A DNA stretch of 64,000 bases from Rotaria macrura (Eukaryota > Rotifera > Eurotatoria > Philodinida > Philodinidae), in the NCBI GenBank assembly GCA_900239685.1, contig OENT01000103.1:132281-196280 (forward strand), written 5' to 3'. Below are positions 1-11,465 of this stretch, piece after piece (position 1 is the stretch's first letter; each line of letters starts with the position of its first letter). Below the pieces are notes generated by a model. That model saw only the letters and a program-made list of their open reading frames with translations. It did not search any database and was not told the origin of the DNA. Position numbers and translations under genes: made by a program.

Positions 1-606
1 GCATGAGTATTGTCGCTTGATTTAGTATATACGAACTTTGCACTCGTCTACAAGTATCATCTTGGGTCATGGAGATCTCATGCTTTCCTCTCGTGATTAA
101 TTTGTCAACATTTATTGTGTCTTTCGTTGACACATGAAAAAGTTTGTGTCAATCAAATATTTGATGTAAATATCGATATTTCAATCCATGCATTCAGACA
201 GAAAAACAAAGATTAATTCAATTGATGATTAACACCAATGAACGCCTATCTTCTGCATGTCATTTAATTTTCAATTAGGTATACTAAATTCAAGGTGAAG
301 CAAATCTCGTTCTATACATTGCAGCATGTCTACTTTTTTTTTTGATATAATATTTATTCTCAATAAATTTTATATTACTCCTTGTAAATAATCTGTTAAC
401 ATTTCACTTGAGCAAATTTTTGATCGTTTCTTCTTTTTTTGGCCAATTTTGATAGCAAATGAAAAAGTATATTTCTTTTTCTATTCGACCGAGTCTATTT
501 GTCTTCGAAATAAAAGAAAAAGAAATAGAGAGACTCATAAATCTATTTCAAATAAATTGATTATCGATCAAGAAAGACAAGTGCCAGTACTGAAAAAAAT
601 CGAATC
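1..606. other. Left edge, no gene seen
   Basis: AT-rich sequence with no long open frame and no recognisable splice-bounded exon. It may be the 5' flank of the small ORF that follows, or an intron of a gene lying outside the window. Confidence 0.5.
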
Positions 607-870
607 ATGTCCTTAGAAACTCAACGACGATTATTATTATCTGAATGGCGCATCGTTTTAGTTAGTCAAACATCACATCCGCAAGTGTACAATACTGTAA
701 GACTGCCACAATCTCGAGAAGAAACACAATGGTTTTCACCCAAGTATGCTATTGTTAAAATTCCACTGGGCAATCGAATTATTACAAAATGGCAAGAACA
801 AGTACGTCCATTAGAAGAAGACAACGCTAATTGGTATGTCGTTCGAGAATGGACTGAAGCAGAAATGTAA
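607..870 (+). CDS. Small hypothetical protein (87 aa), single exon
   Basis: An open frame from an ATG to TAA. It encodes a Trp- and Glu-rich soluble peptide starting MSLETQRRLL and ending VVREWTEAEM. There is no signal peptide or membrane segment. Codon choice resembles the confirmed genes of the window. An AATAAA follows the stop directly, and a second lies at 901-906, so it could be a complete one-exon gene. Alternatively it is a last exon, or GTAAAA at the stop could be a splice donor. I do not recognise a family. It is short, and nothing else here supports it independently. Confidence 0.45.
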   Translation: MSLETQRRLLLSEWRIVLVSQTSHPQVYNTVRLPQSREETQWFSPKYAIVKIPLGNRIITKWQEQVRPLEEDNANWYVVREWTEAEM

Positions 871-3241
871 AATAAAATTATAAAATATCGTTCTTTTTGA
901 AATAAATTTATGAATATTAGTTTAGTTGAAAAACCAAATTGGTTCATTTGATGAAAAGAAAAGAAAAAAGTCTCAATGATAAGTTCTGTGCGAAACAAAA
1001 CAAAACAAAACGAATCGTAAAGATTTGATCTTTTAACAAAAAAAGAATATGTTAAACTGAAGTAATAATTTTTATTGATCAAGCTCGAAGGTCATATTTT
1101 AATGTGAATTGCAACAGAAGAAAAGAGAGCAAAAAAGAAACCAGAAGCGACTGTACTCATATTGATTGATGCGAATAGAAGAAAGAAATTGGAGTATACC
1201 TTTTTTAAATATTTTTCACATTGATTCGTCCGATCGATTGAACATTGTAGGATAATGTTACTTGTCATGCATCGATGCCTTATCTAACTGATTAATGTAT
1301 TCTTTTTTTGTGATAAAAAAAGGAAAGATTCTTTATATGTAAAAAAAATATGAATCTTTATGAACACAAAAATGTACTTGAGTTTTGATTTTTTTCATTC
1401 TTGGTATTTAAGCAGTAGTATACGACAAACAACGGAATATTCTAGTGTCATTGCTCTTGTTCGATATTAGAGATTGTTTGGTATCATCTCACAAGATATG
1501 TCGAAGTAAGTCAATCATACTTCTGATCGATCATATCATTGAGTATAAGAATAAGATTTCGTCAAGATTTTCTCTTCCACAAGTAGAAATGTATCAGATA
1601 AGAATTGGATTCTCAGATATGCAACGAAATTCTTCTAGATTGGTTTTAAAAACGTGTTCGAAATTGCCTAAAACATTCTAACTTCTTGGGAAATCATCAT
1701 TCTATAAAGTTCAATTGTATCGATGCTTCGCGAAAATAATCGATAAGTAACACTGTAAAATTATAATAGGAATATTATCACAGTAAGCGTAGACAGTGTT
1801 CAAACTGCGTAGTATCGACGAGCAGAAAGATCAGAAAGGCTCAGTAGATACATATTAAACAAAATGTATCCAAGTGACATACTGAGGTTAAGGTAGAATA
1901 GTGCGAATAGATTCCGAAGCTACTACTATATTTTGATTCAACTGTTCATTGATGATGATTGTTGCAAAACAGAGCACTAGTTAAAATCTGCACATATTTA
2001 TCCGAGAGGACGATTATATAATTTTAGAAAGTAGCAATATATCACATGGTAAAACAATAATTCAATGTGGTAAGTTTTAGTGTAATCTTGGAAAAACCTA
2101 TTACCCTCATCCTTGACACGAGTTAGTATGGTTCTATTTCAAGTTGTTTTACTTTAAAAAATTTCCTTTCAACTTTAAACTAAACAACAACATTGTATGT
2201 ACATATGCTAATTCATGAAAAAACAACGAAGTCACCTTACAAACAGAAATATCCAGGGATTGATGTTCAATAACTTTTTGATTTATATCTATATATACAA
2301 TAGTAGTATAATCAGTAGATTGTAGGTGGTAACACACAGCATACGACGATCTTGGTGGTAATACACACAACGTAATGCCAACGAAGGCAATTATTACATT
2401 TCGCTGTATTGCAAAGGTAGGCTTACGTCCGACCTTCTATCACCCTCTTTAATACCATTAATCTATGTCAAATGATATTCAATGATTTAATAAACTACAA
2501 AACAATTTTCCATCATTTCATATCTACAAAAAGAAGCTAAAAATCGTCTCGATTTCATACTAGTTCAGCTAGAGGAATCTGTGTAGATTTCATGATCATC
2601 GAATCCATTCTATTGCATGTATAGATATTGTCGTAGAATACATATCTACTTCATGATCGAAGCTACTGTGATTCTTACTATAAATCTAGTCCTTCACCTC
2701 TTTTTTTTTCTCCATATTATTACTATACGTTGACAAGACGAGCAACCACTAGCATACTTACTTACAAGGACTCTTTTTCGGCAAGGTCATCAATTTATAT
2801 TTATTCATCATTTTATTTATTATTACAAAACTTAATGATTCAGTATTAACAAGTTACAACAGAGAAAAATTGAACTTTTTTTAAAATCAGTAACTTATTG
2901 ATTGTACTGCAGACAATGGAGAGATGAGAAATAAATTTATGAATTTGTTTACAATCGTTTGAGAAAACACTGATGAGATTGGTGTTGAATGTATCGATGT
3001 CCTTGCCTTTTATTTCATCTTTCACAGTTACGCAAGACTGATTCTGTCTACCTTCGTTTTCGTCGCTAATATCTGCCTTTCTCTCTCTCCCTCTCTCACT
3101 TTACCAAAAAACCACAAACAAACTTGTAATAACGATCTTTCTTTTTATACTTTCATTGTATTTGTCTCTACTCACTCATCCAAATAATAAATTATTTGTA
3201 TATGCGCAGTGGTACTCATATTCTCTTTTGTTATTTTACAG
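871..3241. other. Non-coding stretch or upstream intron of the proline-rich gene
   Basis: No convincing exon is visible. Because the first visible exon of the proline-rich gene opens at an acceptor (AG at 3240-3241) without a usable ATG, at least one upstream exon must lie in this stretch or further left. A short ATG-led frame at 2372-2413, ending in a GT donor, has the wrong phase to join that exon. Confidence 0.4.
901..906 (+). terminator. Possible polyadenylation signal of the small ORF
   Basis: AATAAA 31 bases after the stop of the 87-aa frame. Another AATAAA abuts the stop. In this AT-rich DNA the hexamer is common, so support is weak. Confidence 0.3.
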
Positions 3242-4967
3242 GAGGGGTGACTATAGCCAAGCCGAAGACAATCATCATCAAGATTCAATCTCAACACGTG
3301 TGCAAGATCGAGCACAAATTCATCGTATTATTTCGGAAATCGGTTTAAATCCTAGTGATTACATTTTCAGTCCGCTACCGGAAGACAATCGTCCACAAGA
3401 GCCGACATCGAGCCATACATCGGCTTTCACTAGTTATCATTCGAAGCAAACACAGAATAGTCAATTCTCCTTGAATCCTCAATCTCAATCACTTTTGTCA
3501 ACAGGTCGACCGATTTCACACGTACAACAACCTCCTCCACCACCACCAGCCACAAATCGAATACCTACCGTACTTCAGCGAGATTCAGATTTCTCAACAG
3601 AGCAATCATCTAACGGCCAACAACTACAATTTCCACTAGCACAATCAACGTCGCCATCATCACAACCAATGCAAGCATTAGCAGGACTTTTTAATCGTGG
3701 GGCAGCAAATGCACCAAACACAATTTCACAACCACCAAGTAGTTTCCATCAACAAAGTTTTTCACCACATCGATTACCTCCGTCACCACCAGTTCATATT
3801 AGTTCTGAACATCATGCTTCGAATTTATCAGCGGAACATTATTTACGAGAAATCAATTCGCAAGAAAATCCTCCTGTTAAAGTAGTTAAACCAAGCACAC
3901 AAAATGTTGTCTATCGAAAAGAAATTCGCATTCGTTACTTACAACCACCAACACCACAACCACCAGCACCAATCATTATTCGTGAAAAACGTATACCACC
4001 CGCACCACCACAATCTGTATTCATTGATTATTTTTCTCATTTGACTCATTGCTTGTCTGATTTATTTATCTTTTTTATTTTCTATTCCTTTTAACAGCCT
4101 CTTCTTATTCGTGAACGAAAACCTGAAGCTCGTACACCACCACCATTGACAATTCGTGAACGTCCACCAACACCACCTGCACCACTTCAGTAATGAGCCT
4201 AAGAACGAATCAGTTGATTGTAATTCATTATTGTTTCTTTCTATTTCGTTAGACCTCATATTATTGATAAAAACTTGCCACCACCTCCACCACAACCACG
4301 TCAAATTATCATCGAACGTTTACCAACTCCACCGCCGAAACCTCGTACAGTTATATTTGAAAAATGGTTACCATATAAAAAAGTGAAACGCCCTGTTTTA
4401 TTGCAAAAAGCTCCTCCACCAGATCCTATAAAGCCAACACGTAACGTTATCATTGAATATGAACCACTGAAAGCTTTTACAGTTCGACGTGTTATCGAAG
4501 AAGGTGTTTTTCGTGTCGATCCCCAACAATATTCAAGTTACAATACACAATCACATACTGGTAATGGTGATGTACGTGTTGTAGAACGTATTGAAGATTT
4601 GCCACCACCAAGTGAACAATTAATGCGTGTTCTACATGAATATGATCATCCGACATCATCAAATATAAATAGCTATGATGTTCAAGCTCATCAAAATTTA
4701 TCTGAACATATTCCATCATCTATTCAACATCTATTAACAGGTGCACGAACAACCTCAAACGGCGATCAACTAACAAACGTATCACGCGCATCCAGTGCGG
4801 CAGCTAATAGACAAGATCGTGTTCTCTCAACAGGTTATGATTCATCATTTGAAAGTCCAACTATTGTACCACTTCAGCGTTCACGCTCAAAAAGTTCTAA
4901 TCGTCGATTACAACCAAATACACGTAGTGCTAATTCAGTACGAGCTCATGTTGATGACATTTATTAA
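3242..4967 (+). CDS. Proline-rich repeat protein, 5' end not identified
   Basis: Exons 3242-4016, 4098-4189 and 4253-4967 join in frame (introns 81 and 63 bp) and give about 526 residues up to TAA. The first exon opens after a pyrimidine-rich acceptor and lacks an initiator ATG, so one or more 5' exons are missing. The N-terminal half is Gln/Ser/Pro-rich and probably disordered. From about genomic 3900 the protein has degenerate units of 15-20 residues with the core I-I-x-E/R-R followed by PPxPP (IIIREKRIPPAPP, LTIRERPPTPP, QIIIERLPTPPPKP). It ends in a conserved-looking block (VIFEKWLPYKKVKRPVLL, NVIIEYEPLK) and a Ser/Arg-rich tail. No signal peptide or membrane helix is visible. The charged beta-prone repeats recall cytoskeletal articulin/alveolin-type repeats, but this is only a resemblance. 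Function unknown. Confidence 0.8.
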
Positions 4968-5217
4968 AAACTGAGATTATGTTTCTTTATTTTCCCGTTT
5001 CGTTTTGGTTTTTTTCTTTATATTACTTGATAAACAAAGTAATTCATTTTTTCGTTTATTCTTCTCTTTCAAACATAATTTTTCACTAATTTAATATGAT
5101 GTGATTTGCTTGACGAATACGAGGATTTTTAGTCAACTAATAGATATATATATATATATGCATGAATATATACGCTCCATATCCAAGATACAGGTTTTAT
5201 CTATGTGTATGTGCCGA

Positions 5218-5227
5218 AATAAATAAA
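5218..5227 (+). terminator. Polyadenylation signal of the proline-rich gene
   Basis: Overlapping AATAAATAAA 250 bases after the stop codon; the nearest clear tandem signal downstream. Confidence 0.4.
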
Positions 5228-5708
5228 CCTTGGTAACCATATACCAATACATTTATTGTATGAATGTCATCATTTTGAATTTAGCTTTCAATATAAATTA
5301 TCAACAAATACTGATGCACAAAAAAAAATACTATTCTAGCAATGTAATAAGTATGTCCTCTTCGTACAGATACATCTATGCTCTATCTATTACGATCGTA
5401 ATTCTTAATCGGAAGATAAACCCTGATTTCATTTTCTGCGTAGATATTGTAGATACATTCCAATACTTTTCTAAAGACTATTTCACTATAATTAAGTGTG
5501 AAAGTTTGAGAATCGACAGGCCATGGTGAGTACACTATAGTATATCCTTCCTACCTCTGTTCCCTATGAAATATGAACCTTTTACACTCAGGAAACGGTA
5601 TCAGAAGAGATAATCATCAGATAACTTTATAAATAGAGTATTAGCCTACCTATTACGTATGTCAATCATATGATCTAAATTGTCGAATATTCATCTCTTT
5701 GTGTAGAC

Positions 5709-6753
5709 GCATTGGATTAGTCAACAGAGACCGAAACGAATAGAAAAATGTCAATTCGATCCGATTCCATTCGACTGAGTTTTTGCCCAATTCGATTCGA
5801 CCCCATTTGACTCATACATAACAGAATACTACATCATTGTTAATAGAGTGTGTGCGCAGCCATGATAAGCTAGTTTCATTTATCTCGAGGGACCGTATTC
5901 TTTTCTTTTGCTTTTGAGTTTGTTTCGTAAAGAATAATCATAATATAAAAACAGATTCCACAAGACAAAGTAATTTCATAACAAAAAAGAGATTGACCAA
6001 TTGTGCATCTAAAGATTCTAATCAAGGGAAGAACTATCTTGTCTATTTTCCAAACTGGACTTGTATTCCACTTGTACCTGCATTTCGTTCAATTTTCTGA
6101 GAATGCTGAGATCTTCTGGTTATTGTGAAGGTTCTGATGTCAATACCAGGGATTTCTTATCTATGGGTTACTTTTTGAAATGATTTGCAACTAGAACTGA
6201 GATCTTTTAGGCTTTTGCAGCTTGCTTTGAATTTTGTAGGATCCCAATGGTTTTCTCTAAAGTTTTCGAAAATACTAGTCACTGTGCGAACTGTTGTCTT
6301 GCGTTAGGATTCCACAGAATAAGTCTGAACTATTTAGCATAGATTTGGCATTTCAAAAGCAATAAAATCTCAGCTTTCAACCATTGGTTCTATCAGAAAG
6401 AAATTGCAAGCGCACGTGTAAGCAGCTGAACAATATTAGGTCTATACAGAAAAAAATTGCGATGAAATAAAGACGAAATATAGTGGAAATAGAAATATCA
6501 ACCGCTGTTACTTTCGAATGAGCTAATAAAGAGACTTGTTTCACTATCGAGAGGTCAAAATTCGCACTTTGCATGACAATTTGTCTAGCAGCGATAAACT
6601 GCCACCCGATGGTAGTATTTCTGCAAGGTGTTGCAACAGCACGACACATAAGGCGAAAAATATTTGAAAATGACACTCAGTGCTGCGATTCGGAAGTGAA
6701 ACCGAATAGGCACTTTGGATTCGATTCGTTTTCGGTCTCTGTTAGTCAATGCA
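5709..6753. repeat. Pair of short inverted repeats about 1 kb apart
   Basis: The segment at 5709-5742, with core aacagagaccgaaacgaat, recurs inverted at 6722-6753 with a small gap and one extra A. The intervening 1 kb has no coding frame. It could be the ends of a decayed non-autonomous DNA transposon. No target-site duplication was identified. Confidence 0.3.
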
Positions 6754-6934
6754 CAGTGCTGTAGAGAAACAGTATTGACTGTCCTACTTAGCCTTATTTT
6801 CATTATTGTTGATTACATTATTCAGTGAGCAAAAACAATATCTATTTAATACTACCAAAGCGTTAAGAATTTAGGAAAACGCGCTAAAGCGCTCAAAATC
6901 GAACCTCGATTATGAGTCATTAATGCTAATTAAA

Positions 6935-7145
6935 ATACGCAAGAAACGTGGTTTTTGAGTACTATTTTCACTTTCAGTGCTTAAAAACTGCGAATAACTC
7001 CAATTTATGAGTGTTAAAACTCGCTTCTGTAGTGGGACGTTAAAAAAGAATATATTTTAACACCAATAAACTGCAGCTACTCGCATTTTTCACGCACTGA
7101 AAGGGAAAAATGCGCAAAGCTTTTTAATGAGTGCTAAGGACTCAC
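6935..7145. repeat. Imperfect palindrome (possible MITE remnant)
   Basis: The motif ctttcagtgcttaaaaactg near 6971 is matched on the opposite strand by ctttcagtgcgtgaaaaatg near 7103-7084. Flanking words (gagt...ttaa, tacgcaag / tgcgcatt) are also mirrored, so the arms may run 60-70 bases with many mismatches around an 80-base spacer. The structure suggests an old foldback or MITE copy. Confidence 0.35.
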
Positions 7146-10100
7146 ACTTAAGGTTCCATTATGATTCTTTAAATGTGTTTTTCCAAATTATTGCCGGCTT
7201 GGATATTGAAGTGATACAAAAAAAAGGAAGAAGGATACCACCAAATGCAGCCCTTGTGTTTTTTTTATTGGTCCATCTTATTAAATAAGCATCTATTTTA
7301 CTTTGGGCCATATTATAACCTCTGAAGGCATTTAAACAAGGAGGAACAGCAGATCATCAGATCCGAAGCTCATGGTGGATCCTCGTGAATCCAGGATATG
7401 CTTTTTTCCTCTTGCATTTAAATCATATTAGATACTATTTTCAACTTTTCATGAGCTGAATTTTATAATAGATATATTAACTCTATTCTTCATTGTTCTC
7501 TAACTACCCAATAGTTATGCACTTATCAATCATATTCTGTAGCATGTGTAAATAAACAGTTTATCGGGAAGTTTTCGAAACAAATCTAACCTAATGGATT
7601 GTCAACTTCGTCATCTACTTACAAACCATAGAAATTCCGAAAGATCTCTATAGGCTGTAGATGTAGAAAACTTTGTTTGAAAGAAGTCGAATTTTTTCAA
7701 AATTATCGAGTTTTCTAAGCCCGATATTTCAATAATGAAGAGATGAAAAAGAATATTTATTTTTCCCATCGATAGTCCATAAAGTTCACTGCAAAAATAC
7801 TTTTATCGATATCAGATCTCATGCTTTTCTTATTTTCAGCTATCCTTCTACAGATGGTCACTCACGTGACTCCAGAAAGTGAGCAAAGAATCGATAGGAC
7901 CTTGACGGAATAATTAATTTCTCAAATGTTTTTGCCAAATGAGAAAAAAGACATCGCTACAAACAGTGTACAAAGGCAGGCAAAGCTTCTATTCGATTGA
8001 ATACAAAAGATGGAAGAAAGGAAGAACAATTTTTATATATTCTTTTTTCATGAATAAGCTTCTTCTTGTGTAATGCTCGTCATTTCTAATAAGTAAATAT
8101 GTTAAGTAACATAATTTAGCGTTCAATAACAATGGACATATCTGAAACTTTGTGCTCTAAAAGGATACTACCATAAACTATTCGATAGTTAGTAAAAAAA
8201 AGGAAACTAGAATTATGTCAAAGCCCTAGAAAAGCAAAAGATTATTTTTAGATTTATGCATAGAATATTGACAAGAATTCTAGATTGATGCAACTTCATC
8301 TAAATATTCTGATACTATTTTATAATTTTTTCCTGTCAAGTGTCATAATTTAAGACGTAGTAAGGTAAATATCCATCTTACTTCTCATTTCGACAGAAAC
8401 GATACAGTTTTCATTTCTTACGTGATAAATCTTCATTTATCTTTTTCTATTTTAATCTTGTTTAGCTTTTGAGCTGTACATCTATACAGAATAAATGAAT
8501 TTAATCATACATGTTCATCTAACCTTCTTTCAACAATAACTAAAATCAAAACTAGCTGGCATTAAATCTATACTGAAAATCATTTAAAAAACAGCTTAGT
8601 ATTCTATTTTTTGTATTGTATACAAAGAAAGAAATAAGACTCTTCAATTGATAAGAAATACTTATCTTTAGGATAAGGCTAGCATCGCAATATTGATTGT
8701 AGACAATCAGGAGACTAAAAACGGAATGTAAAAATAGTATTGTTGTTTTTTTTCTGTTGAGTGCGTAACTCTAAATAATAAAGCATCTCAATATTCCATT
8801 ATTTTTCACAGACCGAGATAATATCATTCACACCACTAGCACTAATGTGATGCGTATATAACAAATTTTTGGCTTTAACATAAACGTTAAGAATGTGGGA
8901 GTGTTGTTTCAAGTGAAAAGAACAAATAATGGGTGGACTCGAATAAATTGCATCCTCATTTTTTTAAAAACATCTCCCTCGAGTTGTAGCGTAGATAATT
9001 GAATTACTTTCAACAGATAATCCAAGTAAATTTCCAAAAATCAAAACTTGTGAAAAGAGCTGTTCTAACGAGTAACTATGGAATAATTTTCGATCGAATT
9101 AGACATACTGGAAAATAATTTAGTGTTCGGAAATTAAATTGTTTCATTTACTCTTGAGCATCAACTGTGAAACCAAATTCTAATGAAAATCTTCATTGTT
9201 TTCAGATGCACTCTTTCTAACGATGCTCAAAACAAGATACTCAGATACGATTACTAGGTTTCATCGGTCCAGTTTCTACAAAAAAACGTGTTGTAACCAT
9301 CAACCATCACTACCATACATCTCAAGTATTACAAAACAGCAGTTTACAACACTTCTCTTCTAGAGATATGCTAGAGAAAACAATTCTCCCTCAACTTAGT
9401 AAAAAACTTGAATATATCATACTATTTTTTCAATCCATGATAACAAAACTCATATTCCAATAAAATTTTAACGAAGTTTATTCAGATAAGGAACAGAAGA
9501 AAATAAAGAAATAGTGTTCTTCAAGAAGATGTAGAATATAACAGAAAAAATAGTCCCAGAATCAATAGAGCATTTTATGGGCTAGAAAATAATCTGTAGA
9601 GTCTATTTATATAGGGTCGAAAGAGCGGTGCACAATGATTAATATGAAAACGAGGGCATTGAAAGTGTATCATTTTTAGAACATTTCAATGTTGCTCGAA
9701 CATCATTCAATAGTTATTCGTTGCAACAGGTCGTTTCATTAGGATGTGTAGAGAATTTCAAGTTCTACCGTTTGCTAAAGATATTCAAACATCTACGTCA
9801 CAGTTTTAGTGAAATACTTCAAAAAAAAACACTTAGAGTAACATCGGCGAAGGCGCATCCGTTATAAACATAAACACACATTTGTTTAGTCCTGAACATA
9901 TTTTGCCACATGTCAATAGTATTCGAGCTAATGATTCATTTTTAGATCCATCATACTTAAATAATGTCTCTATGCAATTATATTTCTACAAATTTACTTG
10001 CATCAATGTAGATGGTATCGTGTCAAAAATTCATTTCATTCGAACTGAAAATAATTGTACTTGGATTATTTCATAAGTCTCTCTTATGAAACAGAGAATA

Positions 10101-11465
10101 AAGTTAAATTTATTATTTCATTCATGAAGAACTAAAATGTTAACCATGAAAATAATTATACGCAAGAAAAACATACAATATAGATTATGTTGACTTCGGT
10201 GAAATCACATGAATTAATTATTTTTAGTTGCAACAAAGACGTATGTAACATGTCTTTCCTCCTTTTTCTTGTTATGTCAAATTAATGATCGGAAATAAAA
10301 ATATGTCTTCGAAATATCGTTATTATCATGATCTATTATAGAGTCAGGCAAGTACAATGCAGACAATACTGTCATGAAAACATACATAACTCGACAGTAT
10401 GAAAAGATTTCCAACGGAATTTTTCAGTGTTTCAAATAGACGAACTACGCACGACCACCTTCTATTCAACTTATTTTAGGAAGAGATATATGTTTGTTGA
10501 TTCAGCATTGATAAATAAGAAGACAATCATGTTTGAAATAATAGATCGTAAAAATATTTCTTTTTTTGAAAAACAGAACTTACATCATCACTGTCATATA
10601 TTTTCCTTTTTGGAAAATGTTTCAAAAGACGATGATTAATGTTGAAGTAATTCAGTTGAGAACAAGTCTGAAGTTCTATTTTTCTTCTTCACTTAATAAA
10701 AACCGATCGGTCATCAACTTTTATCATTATTGCTATCGTATCGGTGTTAAAACTTCTTGTAGACAATCAATGAAAACTGAGTTACATATAAACTTATTTC
10801 AACGTCATATGTATTCGTTCTATGACATGGATGCGTACAGAAAAAAACTTTTTTTTTCTAACTAGTGTCATTTTGAAAAATTCACGTTGGCGTATAAATT
10901 GGATGCTTCTGATACTAATGCTGTCATTTATTAATCTTAGTCTATTCTTCTCATTCTTATATTTAATAGGCATTGAGAATCTATCTTTGTCATTTGTTAT
11001 TAGCAAGAACGCTACTACTATTAGTTAAGTAGCATATTGACGTCATTTCTTCCCTGTCAAATTTTATTTATTGAAATTGAAAATTCTATTCACGTTAATT
11101 TGCTATGTCACTACGCTTACTTCATTCAGTAATATTCAATTATGTTTTTTTTTGTGAAAAAAAAAATTTACTACTACTCAAAATAAAATTAAAAAAATTC
11201 ATCCATCAAATATTCTATATTATTTATTTATTTTATTTGTGCGACATACATTAATTTTAAATATCAGGAAAGAAAAACAGAAACAGATAAAAATGTTTTC
11301 AGATTCATAATGAAAGGAGTGAATTAGTTATCTTCCAGTTTGATTTCTTCTTCTTTCTCTTTGTTTGTCTTTGTTAATCTGACTTAAATAATTTGCAATT
11401 GAGAAATATATATATATAACTGTATGTATATATCTACGTTAACAATCAAAAATTAAAAATATAAA

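Larger units (their letters stand above)
5240..11465. other. 6 kb gene-poor region
   Basis: No open frame on either strand shows protein-like composition, and no chain of splice-bounded exons can be built. The region contains imperfect inverted repeats (5709-5742 with 6722-6753, and 6935-7145). Its right end carries the 3' flank of the minus-strand myotubularin gene, with AATAAA on the minus strand around 11220-11240. Decayed transposons are a plausible content but cannot be shown without searches. Confidence 0.5.

Noticed and set aside
2372-2413. Possible first exon of the proline-rich gene (MPTKAIITFRCIAK with a GTAGGC donor)
   Set aside because: Joining it to the acceptor at 3242 produces a stop codon at once because the phase is wrong.
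3697-4386. Alternative frames over the proline-rich exons
   Set aside because: They arise from CCA/CAC repeats; only the frame with consistent splicing across three exons was kept.
10427-11028. Cluster of overlapping open frames on both strands
   Set aside because: AT-rich, Phe/Ile/Asn-biased translations without domain features or splice logic; probably chance.
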